A DNA stretch of 64,000 nt from Algorimicrobium algoritergicola (GCF_008086165.1 NZ_VSKL01000002.1:496001-560000); one strand, 5' to 3'. Shown: positions 47,820-58,162, numbered from the stretch's first letter. Numbers and translations: made by a program. Notes: generated by a model from the sequence alone, not told the origin.

Positions 47820-47833
47820 TTTACATTTGTAAA
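47820..47833. promoter_or_regulatory. Operator-like palindrome (site 2) over the XRE promoter
   Basis: Identical to site 1, TTTACATTTGTAAA. It contains TACATTTG (47822-47829), which fits the plus-strand -7 element of the XRE gene, so a bound protein would block that promoter: expected for autoregulation. Confidence 0.6.
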
Positions 47834-47860
47834 AGCAATTCACTTTAGTAACGGTTTACA

Positions 47861-48268
47861 ATGATAAACAGCCCCGAATTTTCAAAACGCCTAGAAAAAG
47901 TCATCAAATTTCATGACGAAACAGCCTCCTCTTTTGCTGAAAAAATAGGTGTGCAGCGTTCAAGTATTTCTCATATTTTATCTGGCCGAAATAAGCCAAG
48001 TCTAGATTTTGTTATGAAAGTTTTAGAAGCTTTTCCCGATGTAGAATTGTATTGGTTATTAAATGGTAAAGGCACATTTCCAAAATCGGAAACAAAAATA
48101 ATGGAGACTCCAACTCCATCGCCAAGTTTAGTTTCAAATAAAAATTCAGAAAAAACAGCTAACCAAATTTTAGAAGACCTCAAGACCCTTCCTTCAAATA
48201 GTAGTAAAGAAATAGATCGGATTGTTATTTTCTATAAGGACGGCACATTTCAAAATTTCAATAATTAA
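47861..48268 (+). CDS. XRE-family transcriptional regulator
   Basis: A 135-residue protein with an N-terminal helix-turn-helix (about 20-62: SFAEKIGVQRSSISHILSGRNKPSLDFVMKV) and a YWLLNGKG segment, then a Ser/Thr-rich linker and a short C-terminal part (about 100-135) that resembles no domain I know. It would bind DNA as a dimer. The 14-bp palindromes at 47607 and 47820 are obvious candidate operators. It has no toxin partner beside it. Confidence 0.88.
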   Translation: MINSPEFSKRLEKVIKFHDETASSFAEKIGVQRSSISHILSGRNKPSLDFVMKVLEAFPDVELYWLLNGKGTFPKSETKIMETPTPSPSLVSNKNSEKTANQILEDLKTLPSNSSKEIDRIVIFYKDGTFQNFNN

Positions 48269-48333
48269 GAGAAGTATTTGTCTATTTTGAAATAAATCAT
48301 TCTTAAGACCTATGGCAATACCATAATGTTTCT

Positions 48334-48341
48334 TAATTTTG
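48334..48341 (+). promoter_or_regulatory. Putative -7 element of lipoprotein gene
   Basis: TAATTTTG matches TAnnTTTG, 15 bases before the ATG at 48357. No TTG at -33 was found. Confidence 0.4.
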
Positions 48342-48356
48342 TTTAAAATATAAACT

Positions 48357-48725
48357 ATGAAACTCCTTTTATGTCTTTTTTTAGTGCTCTTTATGAGCTG
48401 TTATCAAGTGGAAAGACAATGTGCAGATTATCAAACTGGGACATATACGAGTAGTATAACTATCAATGACTCCACTTATCACTCGGTATTCACGAGGACT
48501 AAAGATTTGCAAGTGGAAACTTATAAAGGTCACGTAGACTCTACAACGGTTCGTTGGATTAACGATTGTGAAGTTGTTTTTAGAACTATAAACCCTAAAA
48601 ACATGCAAGAGCGCAAGGATATTCATTTAAAAATATTAACGACTACGGATTCAACCTACAACTTTGAATACTCGTATGTTGGTGAAAAAACAAAACAAAA
48701 AGGAACCGCAAAACGCATAGATTAA
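48357..48725 (+). CDS. Putative lipoprotein (hypothetical)
   Basis: A 122-residue protein with a signal peptide ending in a lipobox-like FMSC (Cys15), then a beta-rich domain with CADYQTGTY and WINDCEVVFRTINP. Similar proteins in Flavobacteriaceae are sometimes labelled DNA topoisomerase IV because of their position near parC; nothing in the sequence supports that. It has a one-base gap to the TerC gene, so it is probably cotranscribed. Function unknown. Confidence 0.75.
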   Translation: MKLLLCLFLVLFMSCYQVERQCADYQTGTYTSSITINDSTYHSVFTRTKDLQVETYKGHVDSTTVRWINDCEVVFRTINPKNMQERKDIHLKILTTTDSTYNFEYSYVGEKTKQKGTAKRID

Positions 48726-48726
48726 T

Positions 48727-49533
48727 ATGTTAGATTTCCTACTTACTTCAGATGCTATCATGGCATTACTAACCTTAACGTTTCTAGAAATTATTCTAGG
48801 AATAGATAATATTGTTTTTATATCCATTGCAGCTAATAAGCTTCCAGAAGATCAGCGTGCAAAAGCCACAAACATTGGTTTATTATTAGCTATGGTTCAA
48901 CGGATTATTCTCTTATTTTTTGTGAGTTTTTTAATAGGCCTTTCAAAACCTTTTTATATAATAGATACGGATTGGCTGCATGTAGGTATAAGCTGGCAAG
49001 CTATAATTCTGTTCGTTGGTGGTTTATTTTTAATATATAAAAGCACCTCTGAAATTCGTGAAAAGGTAGAAGATCCGGGCCATGATGAAGCAAACGTAAA
49101 AGGCAAAAAAATCACGTCTTTAAGCCAAGCTATTATTCAGATAATGATCATAGATTTTATTTTCTCTATCGATTCCATTCTAACTGCAGTTGGTATGACT
49201 AACGGTTTGCACGAAAACCATAATTACAATTTAGTTTTAATGATTATAGCTGTAGTTATATCCATTGGAATTATGATAGGCTTTGCTAATCCTATCCGTA
49301 AGTTTATTGATACACATCCAAGTGTTCAATTACTTGGCCTGGCGTTTTTAATCCTAATAGGGTTTATGTTAATTACAGAAGCTGCGCATTTATCGCACAC
49401 TGAATTATTTGGAAATACGGTTGGAGCAATTCCAAAAGGCTATCTGTATTTTGCTATAGCCTTCTCTATCTTTGTCGAGTTTTTAAACTTTAGAATTGCT
49501 AAAAAGCGAAAGAACAAAGACAATTTAAACTAA
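48727..49533 (+). CDS. TerC-family integral membrane protein
   Basis: A 268-residue protein with about seven transmembrane segments. FLEIILGIDNIVFISI in the first and DFIFSIDSILTAVGM in a later segment carry the acidic residues conserved in TerC. Family members are implicated in tellurite resistance and in metal (Mn) loading of secreted proteins. It follows the lipoprotein gene by one base. The soluble loop between segments 3 and 4 (about residues 117-140) is charged. Confidence 0.9.
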   Translation: MLDFLLTSDAIMALLTLTFLEIILGIDNIVFISIAANKLPEDQRAKATNIGLLLAMVQRIILLFFVSFLIGLSKPFYIIDTDWLHVGISWQAIILFVGGLFLIYKSTSEIREKVEDPGHDEANVKGKKITSLSQAIIQIMIIDFIFSIDSILTAVGMTNGLHENHNYNLVLMIIAVVISIGIMIGFANPIRKFIDTHPSVQLLGLAFLILIGFMLITEAAHLSHTELFGNTVGAIPKGYLYFAIAFSIFVEFLNFRIAKKRKNKDNLN

Positions 49534-49581
49534 TGAAATTGAATTGCTGTTTAAAACCATTTGATAGTAAAATATAACGAT

Positions 49582-49740
49582 ATGAAAAAAGTAAGTCCAA
49601 AAGTTTTATACCTTATATCAACAGGTTTAATTTTAACGTCAATATTCTTTAAAGAAAACACCCCCATACTTTACTATACATGTATAATTGGAGGTGTTTT
49701 AGCTTTTCTTATTGCTGCAGCTTCTTATTTTAGAAACTAA
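49582..49740 (+). CDS. Small membrane protein (52 aa)
   Basis: A 52-residue ORF, MKKVSPKVLYLIST..., with two hydrophobic segments (about 8-22 and 29-48) joined by KENTPI. It begins 48 bases after the TerC gene, in the same direction, and ends 5 bases before the parC 3' end (convergent). The clean ATG, coherent hydrophobicity and stop at the boundary argue for a real gene. Function unknown. Confidence 0.55.
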   Translation: MKKVSPKVLYLISTGLILTSIFFKENTPILYYTCIIGGVLAFLIAAASYFRN

Positions 49741-49745
49741 TTATC

Positions 49746-52433
49746 CTAAAATAGCGTCGCTTGGCCTTTATCATCCATGTTTCCTAAATTTGAATCCGTA
49801 TCATCGTCATCATTTTTGGAGTCATTAGTTTCTTCAGCTATATCTGGCTTTGATTCTTTATCTGAATTTTCTGATTTTACTTCCGTTTCATCAATAACAT
49901 CTAATTCTTCAGCTGGAATATCCTCTGGAGCTTCATAAGGCAACGATTCTAATAAATCAATTTGCTTCACCTTATCTTTGGTTAATTGATTTCCTAAAGC
50001 GGATATTCCTTTAACAGAAATAAATTCATCCAAATTCACTTCCAAGTTATCTTTACGATCTTTACCACGTTCTTTGGTAAATTCCACTTCTACCATGGGT
50101 TTCCAATCCGTTGAAACAATCTCTAATTGTGAATTTTCATGTTCAGAAATAAATAATTCCTCGCGACTTTCATTTTCAACTAAAAAGCGCTTTACATAAT
50201 AGCGTTCTTTCTCACCATCAAAATAAATAGCTGATATTGGTTTTTTAGGAAGCCATTTTTCCATGACAATCATATCATCATCAAAACGAGTTGTTACTTC
50301 GGGAACAATGGTTTTTATAAATCCAGATTGTCTGATTATTAAAATCCGGTCTTCACCTCTAAATTCACCAACTAAATCACCACGACCATCCACGTTTAAG
50401 CGTCTAACCGTATCATCAAACCAGATTTTTCGTGGTTTTAAAGTAGAAACACCTTTTTCTTTGAGTTCCACTTTTTTAATGGCGTGCTTTGTCACCATAT
50501 TCCCTTTGGAACTGCGACCTTTTATAATAATATCAGCAAAATCAACATCCCATTTCAGCTTTTTAATACTTCCTACTTGTCGTAAAGAAACGGTTACCAC
50601 TTCGGCTTCACCATTTGGATTCGCTGAAAAATACCATAGTTTCGAGTTTTTTGAACCATTGGTCATATCGTATTCCTTATCACGCGTCATGCTAGTTACC
50701 GCAAAACGTTTCACATAAGTAGGCCCTGTTTTACCATCGCGATACATCATATTGTAAATAGTACGCTTGTCTTTTTTCTTAAAAACAGCTACATGAATAA
50801 TGTCCTTACCAATAAAGGTTTTCGTATCCACTTTGGTCACCATCATTTTACCTTCATTAGTAAAAACAATAATGTCATCAATGTCACTGCAATCGCCAAC
50901 ATACTCGTCTTTTTTAAGAGACGTTCCAATAAAGCCTTCTTCCCTATTTACGTATAGTTTCGTGTTTCTGATAACGACTTTTGTAGCATCAACATCTTCA
51001 AAGGCACGAATTTCCGTTTTACGTTCTTTGCCCGCACCATACTCCTTTTTAAGACGCTCAAAGTAGGCAATAGCATAGACAATTAAATTTGCTAAATGAT
51101 GCTTCACTTCTGCTATCTGATCTTCTAAAGCATCAATTTTTTGTTGGGCTTTATCAATATCAAATTTAGAAATACGCTTAATTCGAATTTCCGTTAAACG
51201 TACAATATCTTCTTCTGTGATTGCTCGTTTTAAATGTTTTATATGAGGTTGTAATCCTTTATCAATGGCTTGTATAACACCTTCCCATGTTTCTTCTTCT
51301 TCAATATCACGATAGATACGATTTTCAATAAAAATGCGCTCTAATGATGCAAAATGCCACTGTTCTTCAAATTCACCTAGGCGAATTTCTAATTCACTTT
51401 TTAAAAGCTGAACAGTATTATCAGTTGAACGACGCAACATTTCAGAAACACCTACAAACAAGGGTTTATTATCTTCAATTACACATCCTAAAGGTGAAAT
51501 GGACGACTCACAATTGGTAAATGCATATAAAGCATCAATAGTTTTATCTGGTGAAATACCACCTGGCAAATGGACTAGAATCTCTACATTAGCAGCTGTG
51601 TTATCTTCAATTTTTTTGATTTTGATTTTACCTTTATCATTGGCCTTCAAAATAGAATCGATTAATGACGATGTATTTGTTCCAAACGGGATTTCTGTAA
51701 TTACCAACGTATTCTTATCGTATTGAGAAATTCTGGCACGTACACGTACTTTTCCACCTCGAAGTCCATCTTTATAGTCAGAAACATCAGCAATTCCAGC
51801 AGTTGGAAAATCTGGATAAATAGTAAAACGTTTACCGTTTAAATGTTTAACAGAGGCATCAATTAATTCGATAAAGTTATGCGGTAATATTTTTGTAGAT
51901 AAACCTACTGCAATCCCTTCACCTCCTTGTGCTAATAAAAGCGGGAACATTACTGGAAGATTTACAGGTTCTTTCCGACGACCATCATAACTAGCTTGCC
52001 ATTCGGTAATTTTAGGGTTGAAAACAACGTCCAATCCAAATTTAGAAATACGCGCTTCAATATATCGAGATGCAGCAGCACTATCACCTGTTAGAATATT
52101 TCCCCAGTTTCCTTGTGTATCAATCAGTAAATCTTTCTGACCAATTTGCACCATAGCATCAGCAATACTAGCATCACCGTGTGGATGATACTGCATGGTA
52201 TGACCCACAATGTTGGCTACTTTATTATAACGACCATCATCTAAATCCTTCATGGAATGCATGATTCGTCTTTGAACTGGCTTAAAACCATCCTCAATTG
52301 CTGGAACAGCTCGTTCTAGAATCACGTAGGATGCATAATCTAAAAACCAATCTTTATACATACCAGTAATTCTGGTAATAGTTTCTTTAGTTTCTTCTGG
52401 TTCAGGTAGGTTATCGTTGATGTCGTCGCTCAT
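49746..52433 (-). CDS. parC: DNA topoisomerase IV subunit A
   Basis: An 895-residue type IIA topoisomerase subunit. Winged-helix and tower region with HPHGDASIADAM (84-95) and catalytic tyrosine Y124 (ASRYIEAR); then a coiled-coil gate and a C-terminal beta-pinwheel domain (about 500-800). The last 80 residues are acidic and end GQATLF. It decatenates chromosomes with ParE. Its start overlaps the preceding small membrane-protein gene by one base (TAATG). Length is somewhat above E. coli ParC because of the acidic tail. Confidence 0.95.
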   Translation of the reverse strand: MSDDINDNLPEPEETKETITRITGMYKDWFLDYASYVILERAVPAIEDGFKPVQRRIMHSMKDLDDGRYNKVANIVGHTMQYHPHGDASIADAMVQIGQKDLLIDTQGNWGNILTGDSAAASRYIEARISKFGLDVVFNPKITEWQASYDGRRKEPVNLPVMFPLLLAQGGEGIAVGLSTKILPHNFIELIDASVKHLNGKRFTIYPDFPTAGIADVSDYKDGLRGGKVRVRARISQYDKNTLVITEIPFGTNTSSLIDSILKANDKGKIKIKKIEDNTAANVEILVHLPGGISPDKTIDALYAFTNCESSISPLGCVIEDNKPLFVGVSEMLRRSTDNTVQLLKSELEIRLGEFEEQWHFASLERIFIENRIYRDIEEEETWEGVIQAIDKGLQPHIKHLKRAITEEDIVRLTEIRIKRISKFDIDKAQQKIDALEDQIAEVKHHLANLIVYAIAYFERLKKEYGAGKERKTEIRAFEDVDATKVVIRNTKLYVNREEGFIGTSLKKDEYVGDCSDIDDIIVFTNEGKMMVTKVDTKTFIGKDIIHVAVFKKKDKRTIYNMMYRDGKTGPTYVKRFAVTSMTRDKEYDMTNGSKNSKLWYFSANPNGEAEVVTVSLRQVGSIKKLKWDVDFADIIIKGRSSKGNMVTKHAIKKVELKEKGVSTLKPRKIWFDDTVRRLNVDGRGDLVGEFRGEDRILIIRQSGFIKTIVPEVTTRFDDDMIVMEKWLPKKPISAIYFDGEKERYYVKRFLVENESREELFISEHENSQLEIVSTDWKPMVEVEFTKERGKDRKDNLEVNLDEFISVKGISALGNQLTKDKVKQIDLLESLPYEAPEDIPAEELDVIDETEVKSENSDKESKPDIAEETNDSKNDDDDTDSNLGNMDDKGQATLF

Positions 52434-52918
52434 TAACTCTGCTCTTTTCTATTTTGTTTCACCATTTTCCTTAATGACTGCTTCATGTATTTTCGCTTCT
52501 TTTTGGCCACTAACGTAATATTAAAACGTTCTTTTTTAACATGTTGACCATTTTTACTGTCGATAAACAAAACCAATTCTTTGTAAATGATATAATTATT
52601 AATTTTAAATCCTGATAGTCTGGGCTTATCAAACTCTACGGTATGCTCGCGATAATTTAAATAATCAGACAGCAACAAACCTTTGTTAGTAACGGTGACT
52701 TTTAAACCATCACTATCATATTCAAAATATTTAGATATAAAATGTACGGTTAAAAATAAAGCTATGAAAATTAGTGAAATTACAAAAAATGCCACTATTG
52801 GGTTATTATCAATTTCACTGAAAGCTCTAAATATAGTTAACCAAAGCACAGCAAGAACTATCAGTATAAAATATACCGAAATAATTACGTTTTTTACTTT
52901 TTCATTACTCGTTCTCAT
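52433..52918 (-). CDS. Small membrane protein between parE and parC
   Basis: A 161-residue protein with two N-terminal transmembrane helices (about 9-29 and 38-60), then a soluble beta-rich domain (PH-like, [19 protein letters not shown]) and a basic tail ([20 protein letters not shown]). Translation is coupled to parE (4-base ATGA overlap) and to parC (one-base overlap). I know of no function. Its fixed place inside the topoisomerase operon suggests coexpression or membrane-related control. Confidence 0.75.
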   Translation of the reverse strand: MRTSNEKVKNVIISVYFILIVLAVLWLTIFRAFSEIDNNPIVAFFVISLIFIALFLTVHFISKYFEYDSDGLKVTVTNKGLLLSDYLNYREHTVEFDKPRLSGFKINNYIIYKELVLFIDSKNGQHVKKERFNITLVAKKKRKYMKQSLRKMVKQNRKEQS

Positions 52919-54774
52919 TTAATTTCCTCCACGATGTCGAGTTCCACTTTAAGATTATTAATAATGAATTCCTGACGGTCTGGCGTGTTTTTCCCCATAT
53001 AGAAACTTAACAAATCTTCAATAGACATGTTATCATCTAACATAACAGGATCCAAACGAATATTATCGCCAATAAAATGCTGAAATTCGTCTGGTGAAAT
53101 TTCACCAAGACCTTTAAATCGGGTAATTTCTGGTTTAGGCTTCAATTCTTCCAGTGCATCTCTACGTTCCTCTTCGGTATAACAATAAATGGTTTTTTTC
53201 TTATTACGAACTCGGAATAAAGGTGTTTGCAAAATATATAAATGCCCATCTTTTATTAATTCTGGGAAAAACTGAAGGAAGAATGTAATTAATAACAACC
53301 GAATATGCATCCCATCCACGTCAGCATCGGTAGCAATTACCACGTTATTATAACGCAAATCTTCCAGAGACTCTTCAATATTTAAAGCAGCTTGGAGCAA
53401 ATTGAATTCTTCATTCTCGTAAACAATTTTCTTTGTTAATCCATAACAGTTTAGCGGCTTACCTTTTAAGCTAAAAACGGCTTGTGTGTTTACATCACGC
53501 GACTTGGTGATACTTCCCGAAGCTGAATCTCCCTCTGTAATAAACAAAGTGGATTCTAAATTTCGCTCATTTTTAATGTCGCCAAAGTGCACACGGCAAT
53601 CACGGAGTTTTTTATTGTGAAGACTCGCTTTTTTAGCACGATCTTTTGCTAACTTTCGGATTCCGGATAATTCCTTACGCTCACGCTCGGCCTGAAGAAT
53701 TTTACGCTGAATCTTATCAGCTGTTTCAGGGTTTTTATGCAGAAAGTTATCTAAATTGGTTTTTACGAAATCGTTGATATAGGTTCTCACGGTTGGCAAA
53801 TCGCCACCCATATCCGTAGATCCTAATTTGGTTTTGGTTTGACTCTCAAAAATGGGCTCCATTACTTTGATGGAGATAGCAGAAACCACTGATTTCCGAA
53901 CATCAGACGCATCAAAATTCTTATTGTAAAATTCACGAAAGGTTTTAACTAATGCTTCACGAAAAGCCGATAAGTGTGTTCCTCCTTGCGTGGTATTTTG
54001 TCCGTTAACGAAGGAATAGTATTCTTCGCTGTACTGTGTTTTACTGTGTGTTAATGCGACTTCAATATCATTCCCTTTTAAGTGAATTATTGGATAAAGT
54101 AAATCGTTTGCATTGGAATTTTCCATAAGCAAATCCTTTAATCCATTTTCACTAAAATATTTTTCGCCATTAAAAACGATGGTTAAACCAATATTCAAAT
54201 ACACATAATTTTTGAGCATTTTAATAATGTACTCATTACGATACTTGTAATTTTTGAAAATGGCTTCATCTGGAACAAAAGATACTTTAGTTCCTTTTCG
54301 GCGAGATGTATCATCAAGTAAATCTTGATTGATCAAGTTTCCTTGTTCAAATTCGGCTGAAGCTGATTTGTTATCTCGAGTAGATTCTACTCTAAAAAAG
54401 CTAGAAAGTGCATTAACCGCTTTGGTACCAACACCGTTTAATCCTACAGATTTTTTAAAGGCTTTACTGTCGTATTTTCCACCTGTATTCATTTTAGACA
54501 CGACATCAACCACTTTACCTAGTGGAATACCACGGCCATAATCGCGAACCGTTACCTTATTGCCATGAATAGAAATTTCAATGGTTTTTCCGGCTCCCAT
54601 AACATACTCGTCAATGGAGTTATCTAAAACCTCTTTAATCAGAATGTAAATACCATCATCTGCTGAAGACCCATCACCCAATTTACCAATATACATTCCA
54701 GGACGCATACGAATATGCTCTTTCCAGTCCAGCGAACGGATATTATCTTCGGTATATTTGGTTTCTTGAGACAT
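52915..54774 (-). CDS. parE: DNA topoisomerase IV subunit B
   Basis: A 619-residue GHKL ATPase subunit. ATP lid and transducer ([40 protein letters not shown]), Toprim EGDSASGS and [10 protein letters not shown], and the C-terminal [11 protein letters not shown]. Length is normal for ParE and too short for GyrB with its insertion. It works with ParC, encoded two genes downstream in the same operon. Confidence 0.95.
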   Translation of the reverse strand: MSQETKYTEDNIRSLDWKEHIRMRPGMYIGKLGDGSSADDGIYILIKEVLDNSIDEYVMGAGKTIEISIHGNKVTVRDYGRGIPLGKVVDVVSKMNTGGKYDSKAFKKSVGLNGVGTKAVNALSSFFRVESTRDNKSASAEFEQGNLINQDLLDDTSRRKGTKVSFVPDEAIFKNYKYRNEYIIKMLKNYVYLNIGLTIVFNGEKYFSENGLKDLLMENSNANDLLYPIIHLKGNDIEVALTHSKTQYSEEYYSFVNGQNTTQGGTHLSAFREALVKTFREFYNKNFDASDVRKSVVSAISIKVMEPIFESQTKTKLGSTDMGGDLPTVRTYINDFVKTNLDNFLHKNPETADKIQRKILQAERERKELSGIRKLAKDRAKKASLHNKKLRDCRVHFGDIKNERNLESTLFITEGDSASGSITKSRDVNTQAVFSLKGKPLNCYGLTKKIVYENEEFNLLQAALNIEESLEDLRYNNVVIATDADVDGMHIRLLLITFFLQFFPELIKDGHLYILQTPLFRVRNKKKTIYCYTEEERRDALEELKPKPEITRFKGLGEISPDEFQHFIGDNIRLDPVMLDDNMSIEDLLSFYMGKNTPDRQEFIINNLKVELDIVEEIK

Positions 54775-54810
54775 AAATGAGGTAATTTTGGATATGTTGC
54801 TAATATAAGG

Positions 54811-54822
54811 TTTCGCGCGAAA
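54811..54822. promoter_or_regulatory. Palindrome TTTCGCGCGAAA upstream of parE
   Basis: A perfect 12-bp palindrome 37 bases before the parE start, in otherwise AT-rich DNA. GGTTTC/GAAACC arms also surround it. Candidate operator, with no known binder. Confidence 0.35.
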
Positions 54823-54888
54823 AAATGAAACCCCTAATTTGTAAAGTAATTAACAATAAATTTAAAATACTGTTAAGAGCTTTTTGGT

Positions 54889-56307
54889 TTAGTATTTAGA
54901 TCTTTTATAAAGTGAAATAAATACACCACAATCGCTAAAAGTCTTTAGTAATTCCCAATTATTCTGAACCTCTAATAGCTCATCATCTTTGGTGTAATTC
55001 TCAATATTAGACAGGAGTATATACCTGTTGGATTGGATGTCAAAATGGGCATATTTCCGTATTTCTGGCACCCCCTTTAAAGTTGAGAAATCCCGTTCAT
55101 TTAATCGGATACGGGTTCCGATACTGCTATTTACCAGCCCCGAATCTTTAATGTAATTCTCCATTTTTTCTTCTAAAGGAAAATAGCGCAAATAAGCTAA
55201 AGTGCTATCCCAGGATTGTGAAATAGTGGCTGGATAAACCCAAAAATGTCCAGATAAAAAGCAAATTACCACAGTGGACAGAATTAAATTTTTATATTTT
55301 AAATGAAGCAAAACGATTAAATTAATCAACAAAATTATGGCCAGAATATAACATATCATAAAATATCTATCGCCAATTGGATTTGAAAAAGGCACCATGC
55401 CAAGAAACAGCACACCAGCTATAACAAGGAACGCAATTCCAATTCTGTCAATACGCGTGTTTTTAAGCGATTTCTCTTTAACGTATTTTAATAATAGCGG
55501 AATGAGAACTATAAAAACAATAAAACGGCCGTATTCCAAATAACTTTTAGCATATACAATACTATTAATTAAGACACTTTTAATCCCTGTAGATTGGCGA
55601 TGCTGATTGTAATTGGTGTTTTGAGTAATTAAAAACCAACCCAGCTCTTTATACTGCAAAATACAGAATATACCAAAGCTAATTGCCGAGATAAAATAGG
55701 CAATAAACAATGTTTTATTGTTAGAAATAAGTCGGTAACGAAGATAAAGAGCATGAATAATTAGAATAGCTGTAAACAAATAAATACCACGTAAATTAGT
55801 AAACAACAACCCAATTAAGGCTAGGGTAAATAGAAATGGTTTTTGGTTTATTAAGCTATTTAAAGAAAAAAGTGTAAAAAACAGCAACAACATATCATTA
55901 TTCAAACTTGTGGTTTGCGCCATTAACGTGGGCTCTAAACAAACCAAAAGCATAGCGACTGCAGAAACACCTTTTATAAAGTTGTTTTTGCATAACCTAC
56001 TAATTTGCCAAAACACGCCTATATTGACTATAAGTAATAATATTCTGGCGCTGAGTATAGACTTCCCTAAAACTGTCCAAGAAATTGCCAACAATGAAAC
56101 CCATAAAGGTGGATGCCCCGAATTAAAATCGGTTGGAACAATGAATTGCTTCAAACCATTTTCATAAATCCAGTTTGCACGTGCGGATTTACTAATAGCA
56201 TCCCAAAAGAAAGGTAAATCTCGAAAAAGTACCGTGGAAATAATTAGAAAACAGCAGGCCACATTAAAGACCTGCAAGTAGCTTATTTTTTTTAGTTGGT
56301 TTAACAT
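54889..56307 (-). CDS. GT-C glycosyltransferase (PMT/ArnT-like)
   Basis: A 472-residue integral membrane protein (start at ATG 56307 preferred; 56331 is possible) with about 10-12 transmembrane segments. Near the N-terminus is the first extracytoplasmic loop with FNSGHPPLWVSLLAI, the acidic/GHPP motif of dolichyl-phosphate mannosyltransferase-like (GT39/83) enzymes. It would transfer a sugar from a polyprenyl-phosphate donor on the periplasmic side. It stands alone between ychF and parE; substrate unknown. Confidence 0.8.
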   Translation of the reverse strand: MLNQLKKISYLQVFNVACCFLIISTVLFRDLPFFWDAISKSARANWIYENGLKQFIVPTDFNSGHPPLWVSLLAISWTVLGKSILSARILLLIVNIGVFWQISRLCKNNFIKGVSAVAMLLVCLEPTLMAQTTSLNNDMLLLFFTLFSLNSLINQKPFLFTLALIGLLFTNLRGIYLFTAILIIHALYLRYRLISNNKTLFIAYFISAISFGIFCILQYKELGWFLITQNTNYNQHRQSTGIKSVLINSIVYAKSYLEYGRFIVFIVLIPLLLKYVKEKSLKNTRIDRIGIAFLVIAGVLFLGMVPFSNPIGDRYFMICYILAIILLINLIVLLHLKYKNLILSTVVICFLSGHFWVYPATISQSWDSTLAYLRYFPLEEKMENYIKDSGLVNSSIGTRIRLNERDFSTLKGVPEIRKYAHFDIQSNRYILLSNIENYTKDDELLEVQNNWELLKTFSDCGVFISLYKRSKY

Positions 56308-56383
56308 TCGAGAAAGGTAAGATAAATGCAAAACTCTGAAAAATTTACTGAATAGTTAACCTTTAACGTAAAAGAACCAAAAA

Positions 56384-57478
56384 TTAAACGTTAAACAGAA
56401 AGTGCATCACATCGCCATCTTTAACGATATAATTTTTTCCTTCCACACGCATTTTCCCAGCTTCTTTTACTTTTGCTTCGCTACCAAATTGCACATAATC
56501 CGCATAAGCAATAACTTCGGCACGAATAAAGCCTTTTTCAAAATCGGTATGAATCACTCCTGCTGCTTGAGGAGCGGATGCACCAACGTCTATTGTCCAC
56601 GCACGCACCTCTTTAACACCTGCTGTGAAATAGGTTTGTAGGTTTAATAATTTATATGCCGAACGAATTAATTTAGCGGAACCTGGCTCTTCCAAACCAA
56701 TATCAGCCAAAAACATCTGACGCTCTTCGTAATCGTCTAATTCATTAATATCAGCTTCTGTACCCACTGCTAAAACTAAAACTTCAGCGTTTTCATCTTT
56801 TACAGCTTCGCGAACTTTATCAACATACGCGTTTCCTGTATTTGCCGAATCTTCGTCCACATTACACACATACATAACGGGTTTATCCGTAATAAATTGA
56901 CTTGGTTTTACGAATTCGATATCATCTTCAACTGAAAATTCTAAAGCTCTAACAGAAATACCTGCTTCCAAACCTGCTTTAATTTTCAATAAAACAGCTT
57001 CTTCTTTCTGCGCTTCTTTGTTACCAGTTTTAGCAGCACGCTTAACTTTTTCCAACTTTTTATCGGCTGTTTCCAAGTCTTTTAACTGCAATTCCATATC
57101 AATGGTTTCCTTATCACGAATGGGATTGATATTTCCATCCACATGAATGATATTATCGTTATCAAAACAACGCAATACGTGAAGAATGGCATCTGTTTCA
57201 CGAATATTAGCAAGGAATTGATTTCCTAGACCTTCACCTTTACTCGCGCCTTTTACCAAGCCTGCAATATCCACAATCTCCACGGTTGCTGGTTGCACAC
57301 GTACGGGATTTACTAATTCCTCTAGTTTTTCCAATCTTGGATCTGGAACGTTTACAATCCCAATATTGGGTTCTATGGTACAAAACGGAAAGTTGGCACT
57401 TTGCGCTTTAGCGTTTGATAAACAATTAAATAAGGTTGATTTTCCTACGTTTGGTAATCCTACGATGCCTGCTTTCAT
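56384..57478 (-). CDS. ychF: Redox-regulated ATPase YchF
   Basis: A 364-residue Obg-family NTPase. P-loop GLPNVGKST (7-15), switch [20 protein letters not shown], a coiled-coil inserted region (about 130-175) and the C-terminal TGS domain. In this subfamily the G4 motif is altered, giving ATP preference. Involved in translation and stress. A strong -7 element (57559-57566) lies about 80 bases upstream, leaving a leader with a short hairpin. Confidence 0.95.
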   Translation of the reverse strand: MKAGIVGLPNVGKSTLFNCLSNAKAQSANFPFCTIEPNIGIVNVPDPRLEKLEELVNPVRVQPATVEIVDIAGLVKGASKGEGLGNQFLANIRETDAILHVLRCFDNDNIIHVDGNINPIRDKETIDMELQLKDLETADKKLEKVKRAAKTGNKEAQKEEAVLLKIKAGLEAGISVRALEFSVEDDIEFVKPSQFITDKPVMYVCNVDEDSANTGNAYVDKVREAVKDENAEVLVLAVGTEADINELDDYEERQMFLADIGLEEPGSAKLIRSAYKLLNLQTYFTAGVKEVRAWTIDVGASAPQAAGVIHTDFEKGFIRAEVIAYADYVQFGSEAKVKEAGKMRVEGKNYIVKDGDVMHFLFNV

Positions 57479-57558
57479 AAACTACATTCCTGCTCATGCA
57501 GAAATCTCTTTTTAAGGTTGTACTTAATTTTTAGCCATGCCTTTTCGGCACGAAGGCG

Positions 57559-57566
57559 CAAAGGTA
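57559..57566 (-). promoter_or_regulatory. Putative -7 element of ychF
   Basis: The minus strand reads TACCTTTG (TAnnTTTG), followed by GC, a common flavobacterial context. The leader of about 75 bases contains a small GCC...GGC hairpin near 57538-57548. Confidence 0.5.
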
Positions 57567-57658
57567 ACTAATTACTTGAATAGTTTGAATACCCTTTTTG
57601 GAAATTGTTAAAGACCTTAATAATTATGAATAATTACATCATAAAAAATCAATAAAAC

Positions 57659-57687
57659 AAAAAACCTCAAGCATAAACTTGAGGTTT
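57659..57687 (-). terminator. Rho-independent terminator after the ferredoxin gene
   Basis: A 10-bp perfect stem (AAACCTCAAG at 57662-57671 with CTTGAGGTTT at 57678-57687), 6-base loop and a T run on the minus strand. It lies 27 bases beyond the ferredoxin stop. Confidence 0.8.
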
Positions 57688-57713
57688 CATATAAAATAAT
57701 ATTAAAATAATTA

Positions 57714-58073
<360 letters not shown>

Positions 58074-58162
58074 CTATATTTATTAATCTTTCGATATAAT
58101 TTCTAATAAAGGTTTCTTTTGAATTTCAAATAATTAATCACCATTATCAGAATTAAAACCTT

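Noticed and set aside
48357-48725. DNA topoisomerase IV label for the lipoprotein
   Set aside because: The sequence shows a lipobox and a beta domain only; the label would come from proximity to parC and nothing in the protein supports it.
50263-50718. 151-codon plus-strand frame opposite parC
   Set aside because: Antisense to the ParC C-terminal domain, rich in Ser/Thr/Phe runs typical of shadow frames, with no promoter or family signal.
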